This document shows, piece after piece, positions 9,623-19,092 of a stretch of DNA of 64,000 bases. The DNA comes from Pseudomonas saudimassiliensis (GTDB lineage: Bacteria > Pseudomonadota > Gammaproteobacteria > Pseudomonadales > Pseudomonadaceae), in assembly GCF_000939975.1 (NCBI RefSeq), contig NZ_LK391969.1:2942600-3006599 (forward strand). The letters run 5' to 3'. Each line of letters starts with the position of its first letter. Position 1 is the stretch's first letter. The notes under the pieces were generated by a model, which saw nothing but the letters and a program-made list of their open reading frames with translations, ran no database searches and had not been told where the DNA came from. The translations under genes were made by a program, and so were the position numbers.

Positions 9623-12111
9623 GCGACACCATCAGCCAATTATTCAAGGACTGGATGATTGCCACGGGCAAATCCAAAAACACCGCCAGCAACTACTTTA
9701 CCGGGGTGAATATTGTCTCGAAGCATTGCGGGCGTGATGTGTTCCAGATTGAAGATCTTCATGAACTGGAGCGACTCTACCGACAGTATGGCCCGAAGGG
9801 TGAACATGCAGAGGTCGGCACCAGCAACAGCGGTAATGTGCACAGCGGGCTCAGGCAGTGGCTGGAATATCAGCGACTGTGGCAAGCCGAAGAAGACCCC
9901 AGTATTGACCCGGTGGAGGGCCGCCAGCAGTGGCAGGCTTTTCTGGCGCGCTGGCCCGTGGACCAGCTGCGGGCTTTGACGCTGGACCAATACTACGGCG
10001 CCGAAGGCGATGATAGTTTTTATAGCTGGCTTCGTGACCATACGGCCAAGCTGGGGCACTTCAAGGAGGGTATTTTGAGTGCTGGTGTGCGCCCGCGTGG
10101 CCGCAATGCCATTGGCGAGCCGGGGGCAGGGATGCAGGCCGATGAGCGGTATATCTGGTACACCATTCTGGGCAATAGCGCGCAAGAAGCTTTTGAGCAC
10201 CTCAAGCAGGAATTGTTGATAGCTGTAGAGGCTGTGCGCAGTGGCGAGTTGAGTTCGATAGTTGGGCGCAAGACTGCACCGGGCGCGTTGGTCTGGAAGT
10301 TGATGTTTCTTTATCAGGACGAGGCCCGCCCACAGGTTCTGCCGTTCTACACAGTCAAGCGGTTGAAGTGGGTTGCGGGTGCTGATGCATCAGGTAGCCC
10401 TCTGGCGTTACAGGAGCGTTTGTTAAGTCAACGTGGCGAGCGGGACGTGCTGACGTTTGCTGCCGGTCTGGAGCGGCTGGCGATGAAGGCGCATACGGTA
10501 AAACCACTCAAGGAGAGTCCGAGCATGGACAGTTCTCTCGTGCCGCTTAACCAGATTCTGTTTGGCCCGCCCGGCACAGGTAAGACGTATGCCACTGTCG
10601 AGGCGGCGCTTGAAGTACTCGATCCCGATTATCTCCGCGAGCCGTTGCGTCACCGCAGCGAGTTGAAGCAGCGCTTCGATGAGTTGGTACAACAAGACCG
10701 CATTCGCTTTGTGACCTTTCACCAGAGCTTCAGTTACGAGGACTTTGTCGAAGGGCTACGCGCGACCACTGACGACGCCAGCGGGCAGCTGCGTTATGAA
10801 GTGGTGGATGGGGTTTTCAAGTCGTTGTGCGATGCTGCAGCAGTCAAGGTTACACAGCAGGCCGCCGCGCCGAACGAGCTGGACCAGCGCCGCGTCTGGA
10901 AAATGTCGCTGGGTAATACTCTGGGCGAGGATGCCAGCATTTACCAGGAATGTGTGGCCGGTGGTTATGTTTTGTTGGGTTATGGTGGAAGCGTCGATTT
11001 CGCCGGTTGCACCAATCGCCAGCAGGTACAGGCGCGCTTTGCTGATGCTGGCGTGGTGCCGGAGAACCCTGCTACGGATTACGGCATTACCAGCGTGACG
11101 GCCTTCGTCGCGAAGATGAGGGTGGGCGATCTGATTGTAGTGTCCGATGGCAACTTCAAGTTTCGCGCCATTGGCGAGGTGATGGGTGATTACCAGTTCA
11201 AGCCCCACGCTGAATTTGAAGATGGTTACGCTCAACTGCGACCGGTCAAGTGGTTGCGCCAATATCAACCGTCGTTGCCCCATACTGAATTGCTCAATGC
11301 CCAGTTCAGTCAGATGACCTTGTATGAGCTGCGCAGCCCAACCTTGAACAAGGACAAGCTGCAAGCGCTGTTGGCCGCTGGAACTGAAGTCAGTACTGCG
11401 CCTGATTCGCGCGTGCTGATCATCGATGAAATCAACCGCGGTAATATTTCCCGCATCTTCGGCGAGCTGATCACTCTGATCGAGCGGTCCAAGCGGGCGG
11501 GTGCTGATGAAGCGTTGTCGGTGGTGCTGCCGTATTCCAAGGAGCGGTTCAGTGTGCCAGACAATGTCTATCTCATTGGCACCATGAACACCGCCGACCG
11601 TTCGCTGGCAGGGCTGGATATTGCCCTGCGCCGGCGCTTCGTATTCCGTGAAATGCCGCCAAAGCCAGAGTTGCTGGATAGCGTGGAGGTGCAGGGGCTC
11701 AACATCGGCCAGCTGTTGCGGGTGATGAATCAGCGCATTGAGGTGCTATTTGACCGAGAGCATTGTCTGGGGCACGCCTACTTCATGCCGTTGAAAGAGG
11801 ACGCCTCGCTGGCGCGTCTGGAGGGTATCTTGCGCAACGAGATTTTGCCGCTGTTGCAGGAATATTTCTTTGACGACTGGCAGCGCATTCAGTGGGTTCT
11901 CAATGATCACCGTAAGCCAGTGATTGATCGCTTCGTGCAACAGGATACCCAGGATCTGGCGGGATTGTTCGGTGATATCAGCGTGCCTGCGCAGGGAGGG
12001 GTATGGCGGATCAATGATGCGGCGTTCAAACGGATTTCTGCGTATAGGGGGGTTCTCGGGGTGCCTTCCTCAGACGACATTCCCGCCGTGCTTGAGGAGA
12101 CGGGTGCTTGA
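9619..12111 (+). CDS. mcrB: McrB-like AAA+ GTPase/ATPase with inserted PUA/EVE-like domain
   Basis: Motor and recognition subunit of a type IV, modified-DNA-dependent restriction system, 830 residues. GTG at 9619 overlaps the hsdS stop codon (GTGA). Residues about 1-85 resemble the helical core-binding domain of tyrosine recombinases (KSKNTASNYFTGV). Residues 85-300 should read DNA but match no motif I know. Walker A is GPPGTGKT at 316-323. Residues about 422-575 (RVWKMSLGNT to FRAIGEVMGDY) look like an EVE/PUA-like module inserted in the ATPase. Walker B and the McrB-type DEINR begin at Asp603, GTMNTADRS spans 654-662, and LRRRF supplies the arginines. Domain limits are estimates by eye. Confidence 0.88.
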   Translation: MSDTISQLFKDWMIATGKSKNTASNYFTGVNIVSKHCGRDVFQIEDLHELERLYRQYGPKGEHAEVGTSNSGNVHSGLRQWLEYQRLWQAEEDPSIDPVEGRQQWQAFLARWPVDQLRALTLDQYYGAEGDDSFYSWLRDHTAKLGHFKEGILSAGVRPRGRNAIGEPGAGMQADERYIWYTILGNSAQEAFEHLKQELLIAVEAVRSGELSSIVGRKTAPGALVWKLMFLYQDEARPQVLPFYTVKRLKWVAGADASGSPLALQERLLSQRGERDVLTFAAGLERLAMKAHTVKPLKESPSMDSSLVPLNQILFGPPGTGKTYATVEAALEVLDPDYLREPLRHRSELKQRFDELVQQDRIRFVTFHQSFSYEDFVEGLRATTDDASGQLRYEVVDGVFKSLCDAAAVKVTQQAAAPNELDQRRVWKMSLGNTLGEDASIYQECVAGGYVLLGYGGSVDFAGCTNRQQVQARFADAGVVPENPATDYGITSVTAFVAKMRVGDLIVVSDGNFKFRAIGEVMGDYQFKPHAEFEDGYAQLRPVKWLRQYQPSLPHTELLNAQFSQMTLYELRSPTLNKDKLQALLAAGTEVSTAPDSRVLIIDEINRGNISRIFGELITLIERSKRAGADEALSVVLPYSKERFSVPDNVYLIGTMNTADRSLAGLDIALRRRFVFREMPPKPELLDSVEVQGLNIGQLLRVMNQRIEVLFDREHCLGHAYFMPLKEDASLARLEGILRNEILPLLQEYFFDDWQRIQWVLNDHRKPVIDRFVQQDTQDLAGLFGDISVPAQGGVWRINDAAFKRISAYRGVLGVPSSDDIPAVLEETGA

Positions 12112-13451
12112 GCGCACTCGTTAGCGTTCGTGAGTATGCTCGCCTGACAACGGCCGCTGTCGCGCCCGGCAACCTTGATTGCGCGCAAATTACCGAAAGT
12201 GCCTTCGAGTGGTTATGTGAGCTGAGCGCCAGCTTCAATCGCAACGGTGCCACGCTGCTGCAGCTGGAAGGACGCCGTTCGTTAAGGTGGGACTCCTACG
12301 TGGGTGTGCTGGAAACACCCTGCGGTACGCGTCTGGAGATTCTGCCCAAGCACCATGAGCAGGATGATTGCGTGCTGAAAAGCCGGCGTTTGCTGCGCAA
12401 GCTAATTCAGCACGGCTTGCAACTCAAACCACGCGAGGCGTCGGTGGCAAGCCTCGAATTGTTTGACGCCCCGCTCAGTGAGTGGGTGATGGGGCAGTTT
12501 CTGACGGAGCTGGATCTGCTGGTGAAACGTGGGGTGCGCTTCGACTATCAGCGTATCGAGGAGGAAAAGCGGTTCCTGCGCGGCCAGCTCAACGTGGTGG
12601 CGCAGATGCGTCAGCCACCGGGGCGGCAGCATCACTTTCAGATCCGCCACGATGTGTTTCTGCCGGACCGCCCCGAAAACCGCTTGCTCAAGCTGGCGCT
12701 GGAGCACGTAGCCAAAGCCACTCAGGATGCCGCCAACTGGCGTCTGGCCAACGAGTTGCGGGCGATGCTCGCGGAGTTGCCAGCCAGCCGGCAGGTGAGT
12801 CAGGACTTGCGGGCATGGAGCCGCGATCGGTTAATGGCGCATTACCAGGCGGTCAAACCCTGGTGTGAGTTGATCCTCAATCAACAGATGCCCATTGCAG
12901 TGACTGGCGAGTGGCGCGGCATGAGTATGCTGTTCCCCATGGAAAGGCTGTTCGAGTGCTATGTGGAAGGCTGGTTGCGTAAGCAGTTAGCACCTGCTGC
13001 GCGGTTAACCAGCCAGGCCAGCCGCGCTTACTTGTGTGAGCATGGCCAGGGGCGGATGTTCTGCCTGAAGCCGGATCTGCTGATCGATACTGCTGAGCAG
13101 CGCTGGATTCTTGATACCAAGTGGAAGCGGGTGGACACAGGAAAACCCGAGAAGAATTACGACCTCAGCCAGAGCGACTTCTATCAGCTGTTTGCCTATG
13201 GTCATAAATACCGCATCAACAGGGGTACGCCGAAGCTGGTGCTGATTTATCCCTATTGGTCAGGCCTGACAAAGGCGCTGCCCACGTTTGATTACGGGCA
13301 GGGGATGAGCCTGTGGGCTTTACCTTTTGACCTAGACAGTGATCGACTGTTGGATGCAGATGTTGCCGATATTCCGTTGGCCGGTAAGCACACCGATCAA
13401 GTAACCGTACAAGTAAGCGATCAAGCATATGCAGCAGCAATTGCCAGATAA
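12108..13451 (+). CDS. mcrC: McrC nuclease subunit
   Basis: Endonuclease partner of McrB. The 447-residue product has an N-terminal McrB-binding beta-rich region ([15 protein letters not shown]) and a C-terminal PD-(D/E)xK nuclease, seen as LKPDLLI followed by WILDTKWKR near residues 323-340. The apparent start is a TTG at 12108 that overlaps the mcrB stop (TTGA), a layout that favours translational coupling. It ends 11 bases before hsdR. Together with McrB it should cut DNA carrying modified bases such as methylated or hydroxymethylated cytosine; the exact target is not predictable. Confidence 0.92.
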   Translation: MSALVSVREYARLTTAAVAPGNLDCAQITESAFEWLCELSASFNRNGATLLQLEGRRSLRWDSYVGVLETPCGTRLEILPKHHEQDDCVLKSRRLLRKLIQHGLQLKPREASVASLELFDAPLSEWVMGQFLTELDLLVKRGVRFDYQRIEEEKRFLRGQLNVVAQMRQPPGRQHHFQIRHDVFLPDRPENRLLKLALEHVAKATQDAANWRLANELRAMLAELPASRQVSQDLRAWSRDRLMAHYQAVKPWCELILNQQMPIAVTGEWRGMSMLFPMERLFECYVEGWLRKQLAPAARLTSQASRAYLCEHGQGRMFCLKPDLLIDTAEQRWILDTKWKRVDTGKPEKNYDLSQSDFYQLFAYGHKYRINRGTPKLVLIYPYWSGLTKALPTFDYGQGMSLWALPFDLDSDRLLDADVADIPLAGKHTDQVTVQVSDQAYAAAIAR

Positions 13452-13462
13452 GGCCGATAAGA

Positions 13463-16400
13463 ATGACTGAAGACCAACTGGAACAGGAAACCCTCGGCTG
13501 GCTGGGTGAGCTGGGATACAGGCACCTCTATGGCCCGGATATCGCCCATGATGGGGCCGATCCGGAGCGTGAGAGTTACCGCGATGTGCTGCTGAGCATG
13601 CGCTTGCGCTCGGCGGTGGCCAGGCTGAATCCGCAGATTCCAGCTGCGGCCCGGGAGGACGCAGTCAGGCAGGTGCTGGATCTGGGCTTGCCTGTGCAGT
13701 TGTCTGCCAATCGCCTGTTCCATCGACTGTTGGTCGGCGGCGTGCCGGTGGAATACCAGAAGGATGGTGAAACCCGCGGTGATTTCGTGCGCTTGATTGA
13801 CTGGGTCGATCAAGGCGCCAATGAGTGGCTGGCGGTCAATCAGTTCAGTATCCAGGGGCCGAAGCGTACCTGCCGGCCGGATATCATCCTGTTCGTCAAC
13901 GGTTTGCCGCTGGTACTGCTCGAGCTGAAGAACCCGGCTGATCTGAATGCGGATCTGGGCAAGGCTTTCAACCAGCTCCAGACCTACAAGGATGTGATCC
14001 CCGATGTATTCAACTACAACGAGATCCTGATCATCACCGATGGCAGCGAGGCGCGGATGGGTTCGTTGTCGGCGGACATTGAGCGCTTCTCGCGCTGGCG
14101 CACCATCGATGGGGTTACGGTCGATCCGCTGGGTGAGTTCAATGAGCTGGAGACGCTGATACGGGGTGTGCTGCAGCCGACGATGCTGCTGGATTACCTG
14201 CGTTACTTCGTGCTGTTCGAGGACGACGGCAGGCTGGTGAAGAAAATCGCTGGTTATCACCAGTTTCATGCGGTGCGGGCTGCGATTGAACAGGTGGTGC
14301 ATGCCTCGCGCCCCGGTGGCTCGCAGAAGGGCGGGGTGGTCTGGCATACCCAGGGCTCGGGCAAGAGCATCACCATGACCTGCTTTGCAGCGCGGGTGAT
14401 GCAGGAAGCGGCGATGGAGAACCCGACCATTGTGGTGATCACCGACCGCAACGATCTGGACGGCCAGTTGTTCGGGGTGTTTTCACTATCCCAGGATCTG
14501 TTGCGCGAGCAGCCGGTACAGGCTGTAACGCGCGGTGATCTGCGCGAGAAACTCGGCAACCGGCCCAGCGGTGGCATCGTTTTCGCGACCATCCAGAAGT
14601 TCATGCCGGGGGAGGATGAAGACAGCTTCCCGATCCTGTCCACACGCTCCAATATCGTGGTGGTGGCTGATGAGGCGCACCGCACCCAGTATGGTTTCAG
14701 CGCCACCTTGAAAGCGCCGGGCCTGCAGGCAGCTGAGCCCAGCGCACGTTATCAGGTCGGCTATGCCCAGCATCTGCGCGATGCTCTGCCTAACGCCACT
14801 TTCGTGGCTTTTACCGGCACCCCGGTATCCAGTGAGGATCGCGATACCCGCGCCGTATTCGGCGACTATATCCACGTCTATGACATGCAGCAGGCCAAGG
14901 AAGATGGCGCGACGGTTGCCATCTACTACGAATCTCGGCTGGCCAAGCTGTCGCTGAAGGACGTCGGTCTGGAACAGCTGGATGACGAGGTCGACGAGCT
15001 GGCCGAGGATGAAGAGGAAGACCAGCAGTCGCGACTCAAATCGCGCTGGGCGGCACTGGAGAAGGTCGTCGGTGCCGAGCCGCGGATCAGAAGCGTGGCG
15101 GCGGATCTGGTCGCGCATTTTGAGGAGCGCAATCACGCCCAGCCTGGCAAGGCGATGATTGTCGCGATGAGTCGCGAAATCTGTGTGCACCTGTACAACG
15201 AGATTGTGGCGCTGCGTCCGGCGTGGCACGACGATGATGCTGACAAGGGGGCGATCAAGGTCGTCATGACCGGCAGCGCGTCGGACAAGGCGCTGCTGCA
15301 ACCGCATATCTACCCGAGCCAGGTCAAGAAACGCCTGGAGAAGCGCTTCAAGGATCCCCATGACCCGTTGCGGCTGGTGATTGTGCGGGATATGTGGCTT
15401 ACCGGCTTTGATGCGCCTTCAGTACATACCATGTACGTAGACAAACCCATGAAAGGCCACAACCTGATGCAGGCCATCGCCCGGGTGAACCGGGTGTTCA
15501 AGGACAAGCAGGGTGGTCTGGTGGTGGATTACATCGGCATCGCCAACGAATTGAAGGCGGCGCTGAAGGAATACACCGCCAGCAAGGGCAGAGGGCGGCC
15601 GACGGTTGATGCCCATGAGGCCTACGCCGTGCTGGAGGAAAAGCTGGATGTGCTGCGGAGTCTGTTACACGGCTTTGATTACGGCGACTACCTGGCGGGT
15701 GGGCACAAGCTGCTGGCTGGAGCGGCGAACCATGTATTGGGGCTGGACGATGGCAAGAAGCGCTTCGCTGACAACGCCCTGGCGATGAGCAAGGCCTTTA
15801 CCCTGTGCTGCACCCTGGATGAAGCCAGGGCCGTGCGCGAGGAGGTGGCTTTCATGCAGGCCATCAAGGTGTTATTGACCAAGCGTGAGATCAGCGCGCG
15901 GAAGAAGACCGATGAAGAACGTGAGCTCGCTATCCGCCAGATCATAGGTAATGCTGTGGTGTCCGGTGAGGTGGTGGATGTTTTCGAGGCGGTCGGACTG
16001 GATAAGCCCAATATCGGCCTGCTGGATGATGAGTTTCTCGCCGAGGTGCGCAACCTGCCGGAGAAGAACCTGGCGGTAGAACTGTTGGAGCGGCTGCTGG
16101 AAGGGGAGATCAAGAGCCGGTTTTCCAGCAACCTGGCTCAGGAGAAGAAGTTTTCCGAGCTTCTGGACAGTGTGATCAAACGCTATCAGAACCGCTCCAT
16201 CGAAACCGCTCAGGTCATCGAAGAACTCATCGAAATGGCGAAGAAATTCGCTGCAGCCAGCAAGCGCGGCGATCTGTTGGGCCTGAACGACGATGAGCTG
16301 GCCTTTTATGATGCTCTGGCCAATAACGAGGCGTCAGTGCGCGAGCTGGGTGATGAGATTCTGGCGAAGATTGCCCACGAGTTGACGTCCAGCCTGCGGC

Positions 16401-16564
16401 AGAACGTCACCGTCGACTGGAACAACCGCGAAAGCGTTCGCGCCAGACTGCGCTTGATGGTCAAGCGCATACTGCGCAAGTACAAGTACCCGCCGGATCA
16501 GCAGGAAGAAGCAGCGCAATTGGTCCTGGCGCAGGCGGAGACGTTGTGTGAAGCGTGGCTTTGA
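13463..16564 (+). CDS. hsdR: type I restriction endonuclease/translocase subunit
   Basis: Restriction subunit of the type I system, 1033 residues, which translocates DNA using ATP and cleaves unmodified DNA. The N-terminal nuclease core has [10 protein letters not shown] and LLELKNP, giving the PD-(D/E)xK residues Asp140, Glu154 and Lys156. The SF2 motor has Walker A GSGKS at 298-302, DEAH at 403-406, FTGTPV, and late motifs [10 protein letters not shown] and AIARVNR. A C-terminal helical region of the DUF3387 type follows and should contact the methyltransferase. All catalytic motifs are intact, so the system looks active. It starts 11 bases after mcrC. Confidence 0.96.
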   Translation: MTEDQLEQETLGWLGELGYRHLYGPDIAHDGADPERESYRDVLLSMRLRSAVARLNPQIPAAAREDAVRQVLDLGLPVQLSANRLFHRLLVGGVPVEYQKDGETRGDFVRLIDWVDQGANEWLAVNQFSIQGPKRTCRPDIILFVNGLPLVLLELKNPADLNADLGKAFNQLQTYKDVIPDVFNYNEILIITDGSEARMGSLSADIERFSRWRTIDGVTVDPLGEFNELETLIRGVLQPTMLLDYLRYFVLFEDDGRLVKKIAGYHQFHAVRAAIEQVVHASRPGGSQKGGVVWHTQGSGKSITMTCFAARVMQEAAMENPTIVVITDRNDLDGQLFGVFSLSQDLLREQPVQAVTRGDLREKLGNRPSGGIVFATIQKFMPGEDEDSFPILSTRSNIVVVADEAHRTQYGFSATLKAPGLQAAEPSARYQVGYAQHLRDALPNATFVAFTGTPVSSEDRDTRAVFGDYIHVYDMQQAKEDGATVAIYYESRLAKLSLKDVGLEQLDDEVDELAEDEEEDQQSRLKSRWAALEKVVGAEPRIRSVAADLVAHFEERNHAQPGKAMIVAMSREICVHLYNEIVALRPAWHDDDADKGAIKVVMTGSASDKALLQPHIYPSQVKKRLEKRFKDPHDPLRLVIVRDMWLTGFDAPSVHTMYVDKPMKGHNLMQAIARVNRVFKDKQGGLVVDYIGIANELKAALKEYTASKGRGRPTVDAHEAYAVLEEKLDVLRSLLHGFDYGDYLAGGHKLLAGAANHVLGLDDGKKRFADNALAMSKAFTLCCTLDEARAVREEVAFMQAIKVLLTKREISARKKTDEERELAIRQIIGNAVVSGEVVDVFEAVGLDKPNIGLLDDEFLAEVRNLPEKNLAVELLERLLEGEIKSRFSSNLAQEKKFSELLDSVIKRYQNRSIETAQVIEELIEMAKKFAAASKRGDLLGLNDDELAFYDALANNEASVRELGDEILAKIAHELTSSLRQNVTVDWNNRESVRARLRLMVKRILRKYKYPPDQQEEAAQLVLAQAETLCEAWL

Positions 16565-16627
16565 GGTGGTGGCAGAGTAGTATCTATCTGATGGGGAAAC
16601 GGCAGCCTTAGCGGGAAGTAAAGCGTA

Positions 16628-17851
16628 ATGGATATACGGCATTGGATTGCATTAAACAAAGAGAGGTTTGATAGCCCTTATGAGCAAATGTTCGCAGAGC
16701 GTGTGCTGGTGGGGGTGGATGGGCTGGATCTGAGTACGGTTGCAACCCAGTATCAGTTCAGGGATCTGGACAACAAGACCCGCTATTGCGACTTCGTCAT
16801 CCAGGAAGGCTCCATTCGTATCGCCATCGAGGTTGATGGTTACGACAAGAAAAACCGCGGAAGTGGCATGACTCATGAGGAGTTTGTCGATTGGCAGCGT
16901 CGTCAGGCTGCGCTGACTTCAGCTGGCTGGCATGTACTGCGCTTTGCCAACCGCGATGTATGTAATCACCCTGGTCGCTGTAAACGCTACATTGAACTCC
17001 TGCTCAGGGATCAGCGCAGCAAAAGCCAGCACCAGAGTAGCCTTGAATCAGCCATTGCCCAAATGAGTAGGGAGCTGGAAGCGGCCCAGCGCAAGGCGGG
17101 TACCGCAGACCAGGTGGGCCGTCTCACTCGACAGATCAATCTATTGAAAAACCAGTTGCTGATAGCGCAAAGCGCTCAGCCCCTGACTGAGCGTGACAGA
17201 CGGGAAATGGAACAACTGGTAACTCGGCTTGAGGAAGAAAACCGCGAGCTGAAACATGAAAAAAACAAGCTGGAAAAACAATCACAGATATTGGGTGGTG
17301 AGAATTCGACCATGAAAACAACCGTTTGGGCATTTACGCTGATTATCGGTTTTCTAATAGCGGCGGGGGCTTATGTATTAGGTGGGAGAAATAACAGCGT
17401 GCCGGTTACCGCCAATGTCTCGGTTGCCCCGCCCCAAACTGCGGTGTTAGCAGCTCAGTCTGCGCCTGTTGCTGCCCGGCCTCAGCAGATCGCAGCTTCG
17501 TCTGCTTCAACGGTATCTGCGGTCCAGGCTGGCCAGTCGTGCGCTGCGCCGATCGATTGGCGCAACGCACGAGATTTTGCTGATCAGGAGGTCGCCGTAG
17601 TAGGGCCGGTAGCAGAATATCGTTACATGCCAAACGTGAATGGCTCGCCAACCTGGATTAATCTGGGCACAAAGTACCCGCAGAAAAATCGCTTGGCGGT
17701 AGTGGTCTGGGGAGACGACAGAAGCAATTTCGGTGATGCGTTGACGAGCAATCTCGTGAATCGTCAGGTTTGCGTTATAGGCACGGTACAGATGCGTGAC
17801 GGTGTGCCACAAATAGCTATCAGCCAGCCGCAGAGCCTCTTAACCAAGTGA
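16628..17851 (+). CDS. membrane-anchored nuclease-like protein with C-terminal OB-like domain
   Basis: A 407-residue protein with an unusual build. Residues about 10-125 resemble a DUF559/Vsr-like PD-(D/E)xK nuclease, with Asp55 (RYCDFVI) and Glu68-x-Asp70 (AIEVDGYDKK) as likely metal ligands. Residues about 135-222 are charged coiled coil. A single membrane helix spans about 232-252, followed by an Ala/Pro/Val-rich linker. Residues about 318-405 (VAVVGPVAEY, WINLGTKYP, VVWGDDRSNF) look like the small OB-fold domain seen in some secreted nucleases. It follows hsdR by 63 bases on the same strand and is probably the last gene of the defence operon. Nuclease activity and orientation in the membrane are inferences. 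Confidence 0.7.
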   Translation: MDIRHWIALNKERFDSPYEQMFAERVLVGVDGLDLSTVATQYQFRDLDNKTRYCDFVIQEGSIRIAIEVDGYDKKNRGSGMTHEEFVDWQRRQAALTSAGWHVLRFANRDVCNHPGRCKRYIELLLRDQRSKSQHQSSLESAIAQMSRELEAAQRKAGTADQVGRLTRQINLLKNQLLIAQSAQPLTERDRREMEQLVTRLEEENRELKHEKNKLEKQSQILGGENSTMKTTVWAFTLIIGFLIAAGAYVLGGRNNSVPVTANVSVAPPQTAVLAAQSAPVAARPQQIAASSASTVSAVQAGQSCAAPIDWRNARDFADQEVAVVGPVAEYRYMPNVNGSPTWINLGTKYPQKNRLAVVVWGDDRSNFGDALTSNLVNRQVCVIGTVQMRDGVPQIAISQPQSLLTK

Positions 17852-17968
17852 CTCGCTATCGTCGAGTCTGATGATAACAACGGAGTATTGGAAGGGACTG
17901 GGCCGAGTTGTTCACGCGGAAAAGACAGACTCCCTACGGAGCCTTATTGCTGCGGCATAAGCATCGTT

Positions 17969-17993
17969 CCCCTGGCGACTCAGCCGCCAGGGG
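17969..17993. terminator. hairpin between the defence operon and the copper genes
   Basis: A perfect 9-base stem, CCCCTGGCG with CGCCAGGGG, around a 7-base loop, lying between convergent genes. Neither side carries a proper T tract, so it may act as an RNA 3'-end stabiliser or weak terminator rather than a classical one. Confidence 0.45.
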
Positions 17994-17999
17994 CCTAGC

Positions 18000-18446
18000 T
18001 CAGTTACCGGGATACTCTGCAACCACTTCCAGCTCACCGGCTTTGGTCAGGCCGACCACCTGGTAGGGATCCTGGCGGTCACCGTATTCCATGCCCGGCG
18101 AGCCCACCGGCATGCCCGGTACGGCGATACCCAGCAGGTCGGGGCGCTCCTTGAGCTCCATTACCTGGGCGGCGGGTACGTGGCCTTCAACGAACTGGCC
18201 GTTGATCAACGCGGTGTGGCAGGAACCCAGGCGCGGGGGCACGCCGACCTCCTGTTTCAGCTCGGCCATGTTGGCTTCGACGTGATCATTGACGGTAAAG
18301 CCGTTGCTTTCCAGATGCTTGATCCAGTCCTTGCAGCACCCACAGTTGGCGTCGCGATGGACGTCGATCACCAGGCTGTCCGCCGCCTGGGCCATGCCGC
18401 CCGCCAGCAGGGCGGCCAGGGCGATGAAGCGTACACTCTTGCGCAT
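18000..18446 (-). CDS. DUF411 periplasmic metal-binding protein
   Basis: A 148-residue exported protein with a signal peptide (RKSVRFIALAALLAGGMAQA, residues 2-21) and the DUF411 core. The metal-binding motif is NCGCCKDWIKHL, with three cysteines, and a later Cys/His pair lies in SCHTALI. Members are usually found in copper or other metal resistance operons. The start at 18446 is set by GAGGA 8 bases upstream; a longer frame would put a non-hydrophobic stretch before the signal peptide. It lies 26 bases downstream of copZ, so the two should share the copper-responsive promoter. Confidence 0.88.
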   Translation of the reverse strand: MRKSVRFIALAALLAGGMAQAADSLVIDVHRDANCGCCKDWIKHLESNGFTVNDHVEANMAELKQEVGVPPRLGSCHTALINGQFVEGHVPAAQVMELKERPDLLGIAVPGMPVGSPGMEYGDRQDPYQVVGLTKAGELEVVAEYPGN

Positions 18447-18472
18447 ACCAGGTTTCCTCGTCAGGCCCAAAA

Positions 18473-18718
18473 TCAGCTGCAACCGCCGCAGCAGGTGGTG
18501 TGGCCATCGTGGGCCGGCGCCGGTGCGGCGGGGTAGCCTGCCGCGTCCAGGGCGGCAACCAGTGCCTTGCTGTCGGCATTGCCGGTGACGCTGACTTTAC
18601 CTTTTTCCAGGTTGACCTTGACGTCAGACACGCCAGCAACGGCGGAGAGGGCCTCGGTAACGTGGGTGACGCATTTTTCGCAGGTCATGTCCTGCACGTT
18701 CAACTGGATGGAACTCAT
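18473..18718 (-). CDS. copZ: CopZ-like copper chaperone
   Basis: An 81-residue heavy-metal-associated domain protein with the binding motif MTCEKC at residues 11-16 and a typical ferredoxin-like pattern (VSDVKVNLEKGKVSV, ALVAALDAAGY). The C-terminal tail HTTCCGGCS adds three more cysteines, which is not part of the core fold and may hold extra Cu(I). It is expected to carry cytoplasmic copper to an exporter, though no copper ATPase is present in this window. It is the first gene after a MerR-type promoter. Confidence 0.88.
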   Translation of the reverse strand: MSSIQLNVQDMTCEKCVTHVTEALSAVAGVSDVKVNLEKGKVSVTGNADSKALVAALDAAGYPAAPAPAHDGHTTCCGGCS

Positions 18719-18751
18719 GGTGCTTTGCTCCTGAAATGTTGGGTCAGATGC

Positions 18752-18782
18752 AGTTTCAACCCTGACACCATGGCAAGGTCAA
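18752..18782 (-). promoter_or_regulatory. CueR/MerR-type promoter of copZ
   Basis: Read on the minus strand, TTGACC (-35) and GAAACT (-10) are separated by 19 bases, the overlong spacer typical of MerR-family control. Within the spacer lies a dyad, ACCTTG and CAGGGT, spanning 18759-18779, with one mismatch. CueR promoters have the same ACC...GGT dyad. No cueR gene is in the window. Confidence 0.65.
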
Positions 18783-18980
18783 TCGGCTTTTTACCTCTTG
18801 GTTAGCTGGTTATCAAAGCTCTGCCAAGCGGGTGGAAACCGCACTGCCGAGGGCTCGCATGCAGATGGCCGGCACGCTAGCCTGAACTTTTTCCCGGGGC
18901 CTTCATCTGATTGTAATGCAGGGGGCATAGGGTGATTTTATGCACGTCACCCCTGCTTAAGGGAAACGGAGGAAAACAAG

Positions 18981-19061
18981 ATGAACGACTACGAAGAAGA
19001 ATTGCTGGAGCAGCGTGCCCAGGATTGGGATCACGAGGTAGAAGACGCGCAGGAGATGTAG
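18981..19061 (+). CDS. possible 26-residue acidic small protein
   Basis: A short frame starting at ATG 18981 and ending at TAG 19061, behind a very strong ribosome site (ACGGAGGAAAAC, with GGAGG 8 bases upstream). The product MNDYEEELLEQRAQDWDHEV continues for six more residues, is strongly acidic and predicted helical. It lies in a 374-base gap that otherwise holds only the copZ promoter. The good start signals argue for translation, but conservation is untested. Confidence 0.45.
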   Translation: MNDYEEELLEQRAQDWDHEVEDAQEM

Positions 19062-19092
19062 CTGTCTGCTGACGGAGGGAGCAGCGGTCCAC

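Noticed and set aside
17850-18000. Right-hand attachment site derived from tRNA-Asp.
   Set aside because: No match to the tRNA 3' end longer than a few bases is visible, and there is no integrase gene.
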